DNA of 64,000 nt, taken from contig CM049311.1 of the NCBI GenBank assembly GCA_026874595.1, positions 69,111,453-69,175,452 on the forward strand, read 5' to 3'. The notes under the pieces were generated by a model. The model had not been told where the DNA came from, made no database searches, and saw only the letters and a list, made by a program, of their open reading frames with translations. The DNA comes from Sipunculus nudus (Eukaryota; Annelida; Sipuncula; Golfingiida; Sipunculidae). Below are positions 1 to 12,006 of this stretch, in pieces (within the stretch, counting starts at the first letter, position 1; each line of letters opens with the position of its first letter). A program made the position numbers and the translations under genes.

Positions 1-59
1 AAACAAACCAGAAAAGTTTCTCTATGACAGTTTGTGAATAATTTCCCAGGAATTTTTCC

Positions 60-665
60 TGCACATTTCGATATCATCTATAAGCATTAGATTAGCAGCA
101 GTAATAGCATTGATAGCAGTTATGGTAGTAGTGTTAATGCCGGAAATAGTAGTAGTAGTAATAGCAGTAGTAGTAGCTGGTGCATGGTGGTATTAGTATA
201 GTACTAGTAGTAGTGGTCACAGCATCAGCACAGTAATAGTGGTAGTAATTAGGGACGGATACAGGAATTTAGAATAGCGAATTGCGAAGCACGAGGAGGA
301 ATTCGAAGGGTTTCCCCCCTCTGAATTGTAGAGTTTTTATGAAAATTTAGGTTGTAATCGTGTAATCTGGGGTAGCTTAAATGCATTATATGCATTAAAT
401 GCATTAAATGCCCCCCCCCCCCACACCTAATTGCGCCCCTGGAAGTAGTAGCAGTATCGAGTAATTGCTCCTTCCCTTTAAGATAAATTTACACCACTCA
501 GAAAGTAGGCTTAGTAGAACGTAAAGCAGTTGTAGTGCTTAGTGGTAATAGCAGAAGTGTTTGCAGAAAGAGAAGAATTAGTAGAAGTGGTAGGAGTATA
601 GTGGTAGTATAAGTGGCAGCAGGAGAACCAGTAAGTGAAGTTGTTGTGAGGGTAGTAGTTTCAGG
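60..665. repeat. Imperfect TAG/AGT trinucleotide-rich tract, with a possible small MITE inside
   Basis: Stretches at about 60-250 and 440-665 are dominated by degenerate TAG/AGT/CAG triplets. Between them, 251-440 begins with GGGACGGATACAGG and ends with a C-run followed by TTGCGCCCCTGG. This loosely resembles the inverted ends of the CAGGGGCGGATCCAG element seen elsewhere in the window. No coding exon is apparent. The MITE reading is weak. Confidence 0.5.
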
Positions 666-721
666 TATCAGTAAAAAGAAAAGTTATATATAGTCATTAT
701 AACAGTATGAATCTATTCTAG

Positions 722-730
722 ATATATAAA
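722..730 (+). promoter_or_regulatory. TATA-like box upstream of the EF-hand gene
   Basis: ATATATAAA lies 57 bp before the ATG at 787, leaving room for a TSS near 750-760 and a short 5' leader. A second TATATATA stretch is at 686-693. Position and sequence only; no transcript evidence. Confidence 0.45.
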
Positions 731-786
731 TGTGTGACTTGCTTTTCGTAGATAACCGGGCCACGTGATTCGCCAAACAGACAAGT

Positions 787-3700
787 ATGAGGCTGGGCGT
801 AGTTTGTATAATCTCCGCGCTGATCGTGATGGCGCTGCATGTCCACCAGAGTGAAGGGTGGTTTGGCCGTCGTCGTGCAGGTGGCAGCTACGGTTACAGA
901 CGTGGGGGCTTCTTCCGACGTCTTCGGAATAAAGCGAAAGCTTTTCTGGGTATCCAAGGAAGGAATGGTCAGGGACAATACGGGCCCCCTGGCGCAGTGC
1001 AGGGCGGTTACCAACCATACGGGCCCCCTGGCGCAGTGCAAGGCGGTTACGAACAATATGGGCCCCCTGGCGGAATGCAGGGCGAGAACCAACAATACGG
1101 GCCCCCTGGCGCAATGCAACCTGGGAACGGAGGGTACCCCTATAAGGATCCTGTCGAACAGGTAAATATCTGAATCCTACCAAGTTTTTATTAATTTATT
1201 TTTATTTTTATATTCATTATTAAAACTACAAGTTAAATAGTAGACATATTAATAGTATATTTTTCACGCGCCATCAGACGATCTGACCCATCGGCCGATG
1301 AGTTAGCGCCATCGGTCGATTTCATATTTTATAACTTCGGTGAAAAAAGTACAATAAAATGACGCAATATATTAATTTTTAAGTTCAAACCTTGTAACCT
1401 TGTGATTGATTAGGGGTTAATTCCCCTAAACCTTCCCACCTTAGTATTGCCTATACAAATATAAGCGGTGTCATGCACTTTTGGCGTGTGCATGATATAG
1501 TATAACAAACAGCGCAAAGGGGTTTAATTCCTTATTTAGGGGCTTTAATGCTGATAATGCATATCATTGATAGTTCAAGTGGATACAACACGCTTAAAAT
1601 ATGATCAAAGTAAAGTCTGATAACTCCAACAGAAAATACATAGGAAACACTGCTGATCATGATATTTATCGGGTTCGGAAATTTTATATGCATCTTATGT
1701 ATACATATATCTATATTTCTCCTGCAAAAATTGCTGCTAATAAAAAAAACTTTTATTTAAAAAAAAATAAGGGACATTTAAATTATCGGAATGATAGTTT
1801 CCTGTAGGCATGTCTAAATTCTTTATGTATATACTCTATATAAGGAGATGCTCAGAGCAGTTCGGTGTAAAGATATCCATTCATGCTCAATGCAGATAAT
1901 ACTATCAAAATCTTTTCATGTCCGATTTTCAGTGATGACATCAATTACTTTTATCAAAATAAAAGTTTAGGGATCAATAAATGTTTCAATTTATATTTGA
2001 TAATTACAAAAGCTAGTTGTTCCATAAACTATACATGAAAGGGTGTATTGCGATATACCCACGGTCCGTCCGTCCGTCCGTCCGTTAACTTTGTTGCCGC
2101 TATAACGTACCACGAAACTCATCGCGCACGACTACTTACCAAAAGATTATCTCGCCCGAGTTCAATTTTTGGCAAAATCCACGCATATATAATGAGGTCA
2201 GAGTTCACCATGCTTTCGCGGCGCTGTGATGGCTATCCAAATATCTGATGGATTTTCATGAAATTCTTAATGTAATTCTTGATAAATATTAACCAATACA
2301 GTTTCTCGCCTGAATTACATTCTCAGCAAAATTCACGCATAATTTATAAGGTCACAACTCACAAGATATGGGACGGGCGTATTATGCACTATTTTCAGTT
2401 CTAGTTCACACATGTTTTTCAATAATGGTTAATTATACATTAAAAGCTTAAGATGCTGAGCAAAGCATGATATGTATAGTGTAATTTTGTAATATTCTGT
2501 TTGTTTCGCACAGGCATGTTCAAAGGTCTATGTAATATGTGACAGAGTTTTTTTCCATTTGACTTGATATGAACTCTGCATTCTCGAGTCCTTATCTCCG
2601 AGTCCGAGTCCAAGCCCGAGTTCAGGACCCTCGAGTCCAAGTCCGAGTCCAGGACCCTCTAGTCAAAGTTCGAGTCCAGGACCCTCGAGTCTAAGACCGA
2701 GTCCAGGACCCTCGAGTCTAAGACCGAATCCAGGACCCTCGAGTCCAAGTCCGAGTCCAGGACCCTAGAGTCCAATTCCGAGTCCAGGACCCTCGAGTCC
2801 AAGTCCGAGTCCAGGACCCTCTAGTCTAAGACCGAGTCCAGGAACCTCGAGTCTAAGACCGAGTCCAGGAACCTCGAGTCTAAGACCGAGTCCAGGACCC
2901 TCGAGTCCAAGTCCGAGTCCAGGACCCTCGAGTTCAAGACCGAGTCCAGGACCCTCGAGTCCAAGTCCGAGTCCAGGACCCTCGAGTCTAAGACCGAGTC
3001 CAGGACCCTCGAGTCTAAGACCGTGTCCAGGACCCTCGAGTCTAAGACCGAGTCCAGGACCCTCGAGTGCAAGTCCGAGTCCAGGACCCTCGAGTGCAAG
3101 TCCGAGTCCAGAACCCTCGAGTGTAAGACCGAATCATTCAAAAAGTGGACTCGAGTCCGGACTCGTGTCCTACATTACTATTGAAAACTACGCACAGGGT
3201 AGAATGCCGTTATCTGACACTTTTATTAGAATGTAACAGAAAAGTAACTTCTTTATATAAGATAGTGCTGAGAAAGGCACACCCTTTTAAAGAAATATTT
3301 ACAAATTTTATCAGAATTTTATGATGTTAAAATTTTAATTTTTTTCAGAAAGTACCACAAATATTTACAAACATATTTTGGATGAAAATACTTTTTATAA
3401 CTGTTTCCTGTAATTTCATCCAAATATTGATTTTAGGCTATATATACGAATATATATCAGAACATGGTGAAAGCGAAAGATAGGCTAAGTTAACGTTTAA
3501 AAAAACGTGACTTTTAAAAATAATATTTGTCATGGCAAATATTGTCCATAGCAAATATTTACCGTATCTCATCAAGTTGAAAAAAATCTCAATAAGTTGG
3601 ACAAAATGAAGGAAAATATTAATTTTACTCCAAAACTGCAATATCATACTGAAAGCGTGTTTGAAAGCATCCCATGTCAATTGTGTGAAAGTGGCGCAAT

Positions 3701-4999
3701 GTGGCAATTTATGCTTTATATATTTTCATATCTTTTAGGACATTTTTTTAGGATACTTATTTATTTAATGATTTTATATCTTTTTTCCGCAAATCTATAT
3801 ATAGAGTAAACGCAAAGATAATGGTTTTAAATTTCAATGACACTCTATACACAGGATGACAGCGCCCTGCCCAGGGAATTCAGTGACTATGACGAAAACT
3901 CGGACGGCAGAATCAGCAGGGAGGAGTTCAAGCGTGTCCTAGCAGCACAAGACAAGATGGCTGCCGCCGATCAAGAGAATGACCAAGGTAAACACATCCC
4001 CCCCCCCCCCCACACACACACACACATCACACGCACACGGACGTATGTCAGCATGCAGCTCAAGCCGTGTTTCTATTTGTCGGGCCACGGACAAGGACAC
4101 GGATAGGGCAAGGGATACAATTTGAACAAGAAAACTGCATTCTCAGGAATGCAAGCCTCCCCTTTCGGGGGTCCCAGTTGACGGATCCTCAAAAAAACAT
4201 TATTACATTCACTCATCCGGCCTATACAGATATTGTAAGACTCATTCATGCATAAGTGACTGTACTTTGGTGAATATTGTTGATGACGGATCGCACACCC
4301 AAGTCAACTCGAATCTTCATTTGCCCATTCCAGAAATTCCCTGAAAATATTACGAGATTCCGTTCATGAGTGGGTGAGTTGTGTCATGAACAAACACACA
4401 AACAGGGATGAACACATACCCTCCAGGCAGAGGCAATTAAGGTTTGATAAAATATTAGAAATGTAATCATTTCTGCAGACACGAATACGGCCCATGTAAA
4501 AAAGGCACGATTCAAGCTATTAAAAAATAATTAATATGTTATTATATTAACTGGTATTACATAAGACACAACAATCATTCTACATGTATTTTTAAAATCT
4601 TAATTTTAACATTGAAATATAGTGAAACTACTGAGTTATGTCGTCCGACAATAGTTCCTTAAGTGAAGTACCAGTTAGTTCATAAGTTAAAATTTAAGAC
4701 ATGTTCAGTATTTTTTTTTTATTTTAACAGTCAATGTTTGGAGTAGTCATCCGGGATCTAATGGATACTGAGATGTATTTTGTTGCAAAAAATGGTTTAC
4801 TTTTTTTAAATTTTCTTAAATAAGTTAAGTGAAATAAACTAATAAAGATTATATAAATAGAATCTAAACAACTACAGATTTATTTTTTTTCTTTACATGT
4901 TTTGCTACTTATATGTGCTCTTTGCATTTTACTTTTCATATTTTGTTTTAATTTTCCACAGGACTGGTAGAAGAAGAGAAAAGGCTGAAAAACGCATAA
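787..4999 (+). CDS. Secreted single EF-hand protein with YGPPG repeats (3 exons, 181 aa)
   Basis: Coding exons are 787-1161, 3855-3987 and 4962-4999 (stop TAA 4997-4999). Donors are CAG|GTAAAT and CAAG|GTAAAC; acceptors are TACACAG and TTTCCACAG. Phases are 0 and 1 and keep frame. Residues 1-24 form a signal peptide (hydrophobic [13 protein letters not shown], cleavage near SEG|W). Residues 25-52 are very basic ([17 protein letters not shown]). Residues 63-116 are four YGPPG repeats from a ~39-nt DNA repeat. Exon 2 encodes one canonical EF-hand loop, residues 138-149 ([12 protein letters not shown]), with the acidic and Gly positions intact. The tail is acidic then basic ([12 protein letters not shown]). 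Extracellular calcium binding is likely. Secreted EF-hand and Gly/Pro-rich proteins occur in mollusc shell matrices, but that role is inference. Exact orthology is not recognised. Intron 1 contains a minisatellite. Confidence 0.88.
2040..2430 (+). mobile_element. Interspersed repeat with (CCGT)n near its 5' end, in intron 1
   Basis: The segment starts TATACCCACGG followed by five CCGT units (2064-2085). It then has non-coding sequence with two related halves, each containing an AATTTTTGGCAAAATCCACG-like or ATTCTCAGCAAAATTCACG-like segment followed by ATAATGAGGTCA or ATAAGGTCA. The layout matches the CCGT-bearing repeat families later in the window, although the sequence differs. Ends are approximate. 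Confidence 0.5.
2580..3168. repeat. 27-bp minisatellite, about 21 copies
   Basis: Units follow CTCGAGTCYAAGWCCGAGTC plus CAGGACC. A 3-bp-multiple period leaves the minus strand open from 3141 to 2821 as a repeated 9-residue pattern (VLDSRVLDS), which is a by-product of the period. Variants alternate AAGTCCG and AAGACCG, indicating higher-order amplification. It lies in intron 1 of the EF-hand gene. Confidence 0.95.
4001..4030. repeat. C-run plus (CA)n just inside intron 2
   Basis: A run of C followed by CACACA repeats starts 12 bp downstream of the exon 2 donor of the EF-hand gene. Simple repeat only. Confidence 0.85.
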
Positions 5000-5194
5000 A
5001 GTCTACAGGGAACTCATGGACTGGATACTTGAACTTTATTCGCTTTTAGCAATTTCAACTTGACTCTGTATAAGAAAACTACAGCCTAGATAAATTATTT
5101 ACATGTTATGCTTTCATGACAAGTACTAATTTATTTATCTATTAACCATGAAAGAAGAGAATTATGAAATATATGTACTTTTGTCTTGTTTCGG

Positions 5195-5307
5195 AATAAA
5201 TAATTTGAATTATGCTCACAAGTTCCTGTGTTGGCGTTGTTTGTGGATGCAGAACTTATGAAGTGTTTGAGTGTCAGGTGTAAATACATTTGAGATCAAT
5301 GAATAAA
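5195..5307 (+). terminator. Poly(A) signals of the EF-hand gene
   Basis: AATAAA occurs at 5195-5200 and again at 5302-5307, about 200 and 300 bp after the stop codon. Either could define the transcript end. Confidence 0.5.
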
Positions 5308-5439
5308 ATATATGTGTTTAAAACATTAGTATAAAGATTTTTTGGTGGATGTAACTGCCTTCATTTTTTTTTTTTTTTTGCTCTCTTATCAAATTCTTAG
5401 TCGAAGTATGAACATCTACAGAGTTCCGTTTCCGTTTGA

Positions 5440-5745
5440 GGCTACGTGACAGGGCGGTACTATAATATTTTTTTGTATCCTGGTGCCATCCAGGCCCGGT
5501 GTTTACCGCACCTGCGGGTCCTGGGTGTGTAGTTTTCTCCATTTCTGGGTCATAACACCAAGGACAAAAACGCACTCGCTTGTGAGTGATACACGGCTGT
5601 GGGGCACAGCCTTCCCACTAAGCTCGATGAGCGCTCAACATGGGTGGGGCCGTTCGTGAAAATTTCACCGCTTCGCAGTGTCTTGAAGTCACGACCTCCC
5701 GGCTTTGAGTCCTGTGCGCTACCCCTGAGCCACAGAAGCCGCCAT
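5440..5745 (-). mobile_element. tRNA-derived SINE-like element
   Basis: Read on the minus strand from 5743, the sequence contains TGGCTCAGGGGTAGCGC, which is tRNA box-A-like, then a CGGGAGGTCGTGACTTCAAG block in the position of box B. A GC-rich body runs to about 5440. The neighbouring DNA is AT-rich, so the block stands out. The family is not recognised and the downstream boundary is approximate. Confidence 0.5.
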
Positions 5746-5766
5746 TATAATCACGTGCCCGCACTT

Positions 5767-5880
5767 TTTTATGGGGGGGGGGGGGGGTGTTTGAACGTGT
5801 ATGTGTGTGCATCTACGCGTACGTTATGTGTTTTTTTTTTTTGGGGGGGGGGGGGGCGTTTGTGCATGTGTATGTATGTA
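5767..5880. repeat. Two G-runs with (TG/TA)n microsatellite
   Basis: G-runs at about 5773-5787 and 5842-5857 (with a preceding T-run) surround TGTATGTGTGTGC-like simple sequence. Low complexity, non-coding. Confidence 0.85.
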
Positions 5881-8800
5881 TATATGAATATATACCGTAT
5901 GTGACGTAATGAGATAATTTGCATTAAGTTGCATATCTAAATGAATTAGTAAAATTTAATTATATAATGAATAAATCTATTGATTATTTGGCTTTTTATA
6001 AAAAGGGTTTAAGCATTTCGGGCACAAAATAATCAAATTTGATAAGATATAACGTATGTCTATATAAACTCTCATATCTTTTAATTAATAAAATGCAATT
6101 GAGTTATCCATATTAGACAAATTATGGGGATTAATGGTAGTGGTCTTTTCATAAGAACATCATAACGTAATATTTGCTTTTCATTTTACCTTACGGCTAA
6201 TTAAATATTTGGTTATCTACTTATTAGCAGTAGTATATATAGTTTTTCATTTTAAAGCTAATTAACATATTTACGTTTATAAACTTAATTGCATATATAA
6301 ATATGTATGTGCTAAATGGGAATAACTATACTGAATGGAAATTTTTAAAAAAATATGTTATTATGTCAGGTACTAATTTTTAAATGAAACTGAATGTACG
6401 AATTTAAGAAACATTATAATTCATGCATATCAGCATAAATCAACAGAAATAAGGAACAGAAGATGTCCAACTCATGTTATTTTGATATTTAGCTGAAAGT
6501 GAATGAATATGTTTAAATTCCATGTGTGTTAATATATTTGCAGTGTTGCCATTAGGCATTTTTACAGAGGTTCCTTGAAAAATAAACAAGCTTTTTTAAC
6601 GAAATGCGAGTTTCAATTAAATTAAACACAGAGCGTATACAATTGATCACAATGGGTGATGTTTATACAGGAAAATACTTGACTATTTGTTCAAAGAATG
6701 ATAAAATTGTAAAACATCATAGCTAGAACAGTAATAATGGGTCATTCTTTTACCGTACAAAGTGTTTGAGTAAACGTCATTGGCAAAGGGTGATAAATGG
6801 TTCATGAAACTGACATTTTATAAACTAACGACACTTGAAAATACATGTGTAAATATGAGGGTGCCAGTGTTTTAGGATAAAAGACTATACTACATGTTAA
6901 TATTAGAGTCTTTTGATTTTAATAGGTCAGAACATATGCACTGAAATGACAATTATTCCGACGTCTTATGTTACAGAAATATAAACTTAGTTTAGAGTGT
7001 GCTGTATACATATTGTAACAAATGCATTTAATGTATATCCTATAGCTTTCATACTTAGATTTTTAACATACTGTATATTCGAATGCGTATTTTATTCTTA
7101 ATTCTTCATATAAAAGTCAGTATATGCCTTTTAAATTATATAGTTTATTTCAACAACGTAACATCTCTAGAGCTGTTTTTGTTATGATAGAATTTATATG
7201 CCAGTTTTTTGTCTCATTATTTTAAAATGACACTCTGACAGAAGGAAATATCATAAATTTTACATGATTAAATTGCACAACCATGTTTGATTCATACGCG
7301 TGGATGGATATAAGTGCTGGCGTGATATACATATAGCCCCGATATATCAATCAATGCATATATGCTACAAACATCCTTAAATCTGAAAGGTATAAAATAT
7401 TCATTCTCTTTCACTAGAACATGCGTCTGACACCCTCTACACCTCATAATCGCTCATTTATGCATGGTAAAATTTTAAAGCATAAATTAAATATTTCCTT
7501 AAACTAATGTAAGGTTTATTTAAGAATTTTTATCGTTACTTATATCATGCATAAATGATTTTCTTAACATCAGAGACCCAAATATGTATATGCTGTTCCC
7601 TGATTTCGCAAGAGCGATTTATACGCATAAGGTCTGCGTGAACTCGGGGATTTGGGGTAAAATTATACGTCACTTCAGCAACTTTTTGTGGAAGGCCTGC
7701 TAGATCCACTGTACAAATTTATAAGTCAGCCAGTTCACGCATATACGCATATACGTGCACATGGAAACACACCTATTTTTTTTCAATCATATACGCATAT
7801 ACGCGGACATGGAATCGCTCCTTAATGCGCAAGTCATAAGGTCCGTCGAAAGGCTGTTACGTCTTATGTGCGGCAACCTTGCGGATATATTATGGTGCGT
7901 TAATACTCTGGAAATGACAGAAGCTCTGTGAAAATACGATGTGTCACCTTGTAAGAGATCAGAACTACTACCCCTTAGCTGTCATTATTTGGACTGACCT
8001 ATTAATAGGCCACCCTTATAGTAAAATAGGCTTGCCCACAGCCAGAAATGTTCTGGCCACGCCACTCTTTTTCTTGCCCTTGAATGATGCTGACTTGCTC
8101 ATATGTCTCCGTTGTCTGCAAGTACTCAGCTATCAAAATGCTTATCAGGTGCAGTATTTCTTGTGCACCTTTCGAGTGTCAAAAAAGATAAAGTCCAGTA
8201 ATCCCAGATCAGTTAAATCTGGATGAGAATTATATGTTTGTATTACTATATGTCAAGTGTGTTGAAGGTGGGATTTACGAAACAGAAAACTTATTGTAAT
8301 ATTCGCGGATGCCATTAACCACCTGTAATAACCACCACAGTTTAATAATGCAACATATGAACAATTAAATTAACAGCTCATTTCTATTTCTAGTAGTACA
8401 TATTTAAATTACTGGATTTAAAGATTAAATGTGAGCAATTAAATATATTAAAACAGATATTCTAATATAGGAATGATATCCAACACATAATTGTTAGCTT
8501 GTTATTAGCTGGTTCACTCTCTCGCATTAAACAATGGAATAAATAGTTGGATCTTTATTCATAATAGGACCTACTATACTGTTCAGTTGGTCTCTCTGAA
8601 AAATTTATACAGCTTAACCTTTCAAAATTATAATGAAAAGACCATTTAAATGTTACATGCTCAGTGATTTATAAGTAAGACTATCTTATATTTCGTGCTA
8701 TGCTGACACAGTGCAGCTAATTTTGACATTATGTAAAATATTTTGTTAATATTAATGTTTTACTGATGCATGAAATGCTATTTTATATTCTATATTACTT

Positions 8801-9965
8801 TCTGATATGTTTATTTGAAAAAGCTACCAAATTTTTGGAGGGGGAACAGATTAAGATATTACAGTTATATAAAATAAATACTGCCAGCTCTGTCAGGTCC
8901 AAGCACAATTAATTGCAAGCTCAATGTTTTTCCTGGAATCTCTGTCCCAAGATTTTTTTTAGCTTGAGGCTGTAATGTGCGTCTGTTCAAAATTGCTTTT
9001 GCCTATATGCGGTCAAGATTTCTTCTCTATTTATCACAAAAGGATGTGTTTTTTTTCATAAAAGGGGGGGAATGTAAGACATCAAGCCTACTACCCCTCA
9101 GCTATCCCTACTATACCCTTGGTCAGCAGTAGGTTGTCATTTAGACATGTTTAGGGGCAAAAGGATAATCGACATTAGGCGGAATTCAGTAGCCTGTCAA
9201 GACCCTTCTAGTTCCCCGTTTATCACGTTTAACTATAAGACTGACAGTATATTTTAAGGACAGATCTTTAAGCAATTCTGGTAATTTAAACCTTAAATTC
9301 TGTGTTGTTTTCTATTATCTGTGGGAAAGATCCTACAACCTAAGTCAACAGATCGTAAGTGAATATCGTGCCCTCACTTGAAAAAAATATAAATACGTTT
9401 TAAATGTTGTTGGATGCTCTTTCTCATCTTAAAATGTTATCAAGGTCGGACGAAGGGGTCACCGCGAGTCCTTTATTATGTGAGTTTCTGACTGGCGTCT
9501 CTGTACGAATCTCGCGGGCAGTGAGAATGATAAAAATAGAAATATGCCTCTGTGTGTCTAGTTCGGTTGGGTGGGGGGGGGGGGGGTAGGGAGCAATTTC
9601 TCGAACGTTGTGTCCTTTGATCTATGTAATTTAACAGACTCTACTGAATGTACCAGATTACGTCTCTTTTTGAGCATCGGCCGAGAGGAACATATTGGGT
9701 AAAATTACATCCTCATTTGCTCTACGGGTCAGCAATCGTGGGTGCGATTCCCACCGGCAGTGATCCGACTTTTCTGTGTATATATACCCTTTTCATCTAT
9801 AAACAATGAACTAGCATGGCTATTCATACATCTATATATACAATAAATGCCGCACACCATATAAGGTCATCAGTTCTCGCTGCTGCATGTAAAGTCGCCA
9901 TGCCGACACATATAGTGGTTGAGATTTCAGAGGTTCCTATAAAATGTGCAAATACACAGAGGGGT
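5881..9965. other. AT-rich non-coding stretch
   Basis: No convincing coding exon is visible. Short local direct repeats of CATATACGCATATACG at about 7739-7757 and 7788-7804 are the only clear internal structure. G-runs occur near 9065 and 9571. An open frame at 7939-8226 has no recognisable domain and is treated as chance. Confidence 0.6.
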
Positions 9966-9969
9966 TGGG

Positions 9970-10024
9970 GATCTGGCGTGGCCAAGTGATTAAGGCAGCC
10001 GCACCGGAAATCTTTATATATACA

Positions 10025-10091
<67 letters not shown>

Positions 10092-10115
10092 CACTGAAGA
10101 ATAACAACACTGTAA
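9970..10115 (+). repeat. tRNA-like head, long (TA)n and a recurring 3' motif
   Basis: GGCGTGGCCAAGTGATTAAG at about 9977 resembles the 5' part of a tRNA-Ser/Leu box A. It runs into (TA)n at 10030-10089 and then CTGAAGAATAACAACACTG. The last motif recurs, slightly altered, beside a (TA)n tract at 46956-46979, so the unit is probably a dispersed microsatellite-bearing element. Confidence 0.5.
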
Positions 10116-10997
10116 ATTCACTAGAGTCTGTTTCACGGGATGCGACCCGATCATCAGGTACGTGAATATTGTTAGAATGAAGTTAACGGCGTGGTTTAAA
10201 GAGCCGAAACTTTACGAGATTACGCTTTGCGCGTATCGTGGAGAGCAGGTGAATGACTTACACTGATCCTATTGTCCTCGGGGGCACAATAGGATTGGTC
10301 GGGGTACACGTGCGATACTGCATGGAACATAACAGGGCAAAGATGTTTGTTGTTGTTGTTTTGATGTTTATATTTAATACAAAGATATTTTACAAGAATG
10401 CCCATTTAGCATAGTAAGCTAATTAATAGGGTCTTAGGTACGATCATTTCAGTAGTATACACATATGATATATTTTATATAAACTACACATATACTATGG
10501 AAATACACAATATAAAAGACAAACATACAATAAAATGGCAAATATACTATACTCATACCAACTGGACTCTTGCAAAATATCTTTGTGTTAAATATACAGT
10601 GCTGGAACACGGCAGTTTGTCGGTGAATTTAAGGCAGACCTGAACATATGTTTGCCAGCTGCATTCTGTGAATTCTGACTTCTACATCCGAGTTTTACAC
10701 AGCCTTTTAATGTCCAATATTTCCTTTCATCTTCCATGTTTTCGTATTAGTATCCATCCAATATCGCTCACGGTCATCAAGTGAACATCAACGAGTAATT
10801 AAACGTCTTGTTCATATTCCATGTCTGTTACCGTAAGAGTGAGCTATTTTCTGCAGGTAAGCAAGTTCACAGAGATCTGCCATTCACGATTATTGAAGCT
10901 CTTCACTCTCTTATGTGACGAGTTACACCCCGAAGACTTCTTGTGAGAGCGAGCGATAATGTATGTCTTAAGCTTAAGGCCCGGCCACACTGAACGC
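10116..10997. other. Non-coding stretch left of the nested transposon
   Basis: No gene seen. The last ~25 bases (AGGCCCGGCCACACTGAACG) look like the outer end of a DNA transposon and may belong to the element that follows. Confidence 0.5.
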
Positions 10998-11487
10998 GGA
11001 GCGACTATAGAATCCGTCCTACCGGTTTAGGGACAAAAGGTACCCTTTCACCTTTCCTCCTACCATTTCCCCTCTCAAGCATTTCTCAGACTCATTTTCA
11101 ATTTCTCTTTCTGCCTTTAAGTCTTATTTTCAAGGAGGTATCTAAAACCCAGAGATCTCCGGCTGGAGATCAAAATAAAACCCGGAGATCGCGATATCTT
11201 AATTAATACGAAGTGTCTAGAGCTCCGGACCTTTGAATACTGCCTTGCAGCTATTTTTCCGTACTAGTTCCGGTTTACATGCGCAGTGGCGTACTGCGCA
11301 CATAACCGGAAACGGGCATAGAGATCTTGTTTTGACTGGTACAGCCATGCTGTGCCAGCGCCGGCGTTCTTTCCCGCTAAAATGGCTGTGAATAAGCTGT
11401 TAGGCTTCAAAAGGCAGCCTCCATTTCTGCGTATGGCATTGCAAGAACAGCATCCATCATCGAGAAGGTCAAAACGTTTCAAACGAT

Positions 11488-11634
11488 ATGGCTGCCGTTG
11501 TGGTTGGCGACCTGTTTGCCAGCCTTGCGCAACTGGAGGAAAGAATAAGCTCTTACCAAGCTGAAAATCATGTGCAATTGACTCTGAGGGATACTCGATA
11601 TTGGGAAAACACTCGCAAAAGAGCACCTAAATGA
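11488..11634 (+). pseudogene. MULE/ZSWIM3-type transposase N-terminus, 48 aa then stop
   Basis: ATG at 11488 opens a short frame ending TGA 11632-11634. It contains the pattern GDLFASLAQLEERISSYQ, then N-x-V-x-L and a RDTRYWENTRKRAPK end. Spacing of F-x-S-L-x-x-L-E-x-x-I-x-x-Y and a following R-D-x-R matches, from family knowledge, the N-terminal FAR1/ZSWIM3-like domain of invertebrate Mutator-like transposases. Usual proteins continue for hundreds of residues with a DDE core and SWIM finger; neither is visible here. It lies upstream of, and on the same strand as, the Ulp1/PHD remnant at 14015, so both may derive from one transposon gene. An overlapping minus-strand open frame (11264-11626) is a shadow. 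Confidence 0.6.
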
Positions 11635-12006
11635 GTAGAAGGCTCAAATTTGGACTTAAAGTATTATACAATGCAATTTGTTTAAGAAATTGCATATATT
11701 TCCCTTGCACATCTTGGTTTCGGGATTTTTAATTATTTACCTGGTACTAACCTGTATCTGATAATTTTTCTTTGAGTGATAAATTTGATAATGAAAATGT
11801 ATTTATTTCACACAGTCACACATGTTAACCTGGTCATGTGTTTGTTTATATATACCACATTTTTTCCACGCACATCATGTGTTAATAAACAGTCTGAAAT
11901 TACTCAGTTTATTTGTCATTCTTTCATCAGTGTGCATGGAGAATTGGTTTACTATATAACTATATTAACTTTAAATATATTACTACATTGTTGCGGCTAC
12001 GGTACA

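Noticed and set aside
713-1183. Long minus-strand and alternative-frame open frames over the EF-hand exon 1
   Set aside because: They are produced by the GC-rich 39-nt coding repeat. The plus frame alone has a signal peptide, a donor and continuation into an EF-hand.
2821-3141. 106-codon repeated minus-strand frame
   Set aside because: The 27-bp minisatellite period keeps it open; no start context, splice sites or domain.
11264-11626. 120-codon minus-strand frame
   Set aside because: It overlaps the plus-strand 48-codon frame that matches a transposase N-terminal pattern. The minus frame has no recognisable features.
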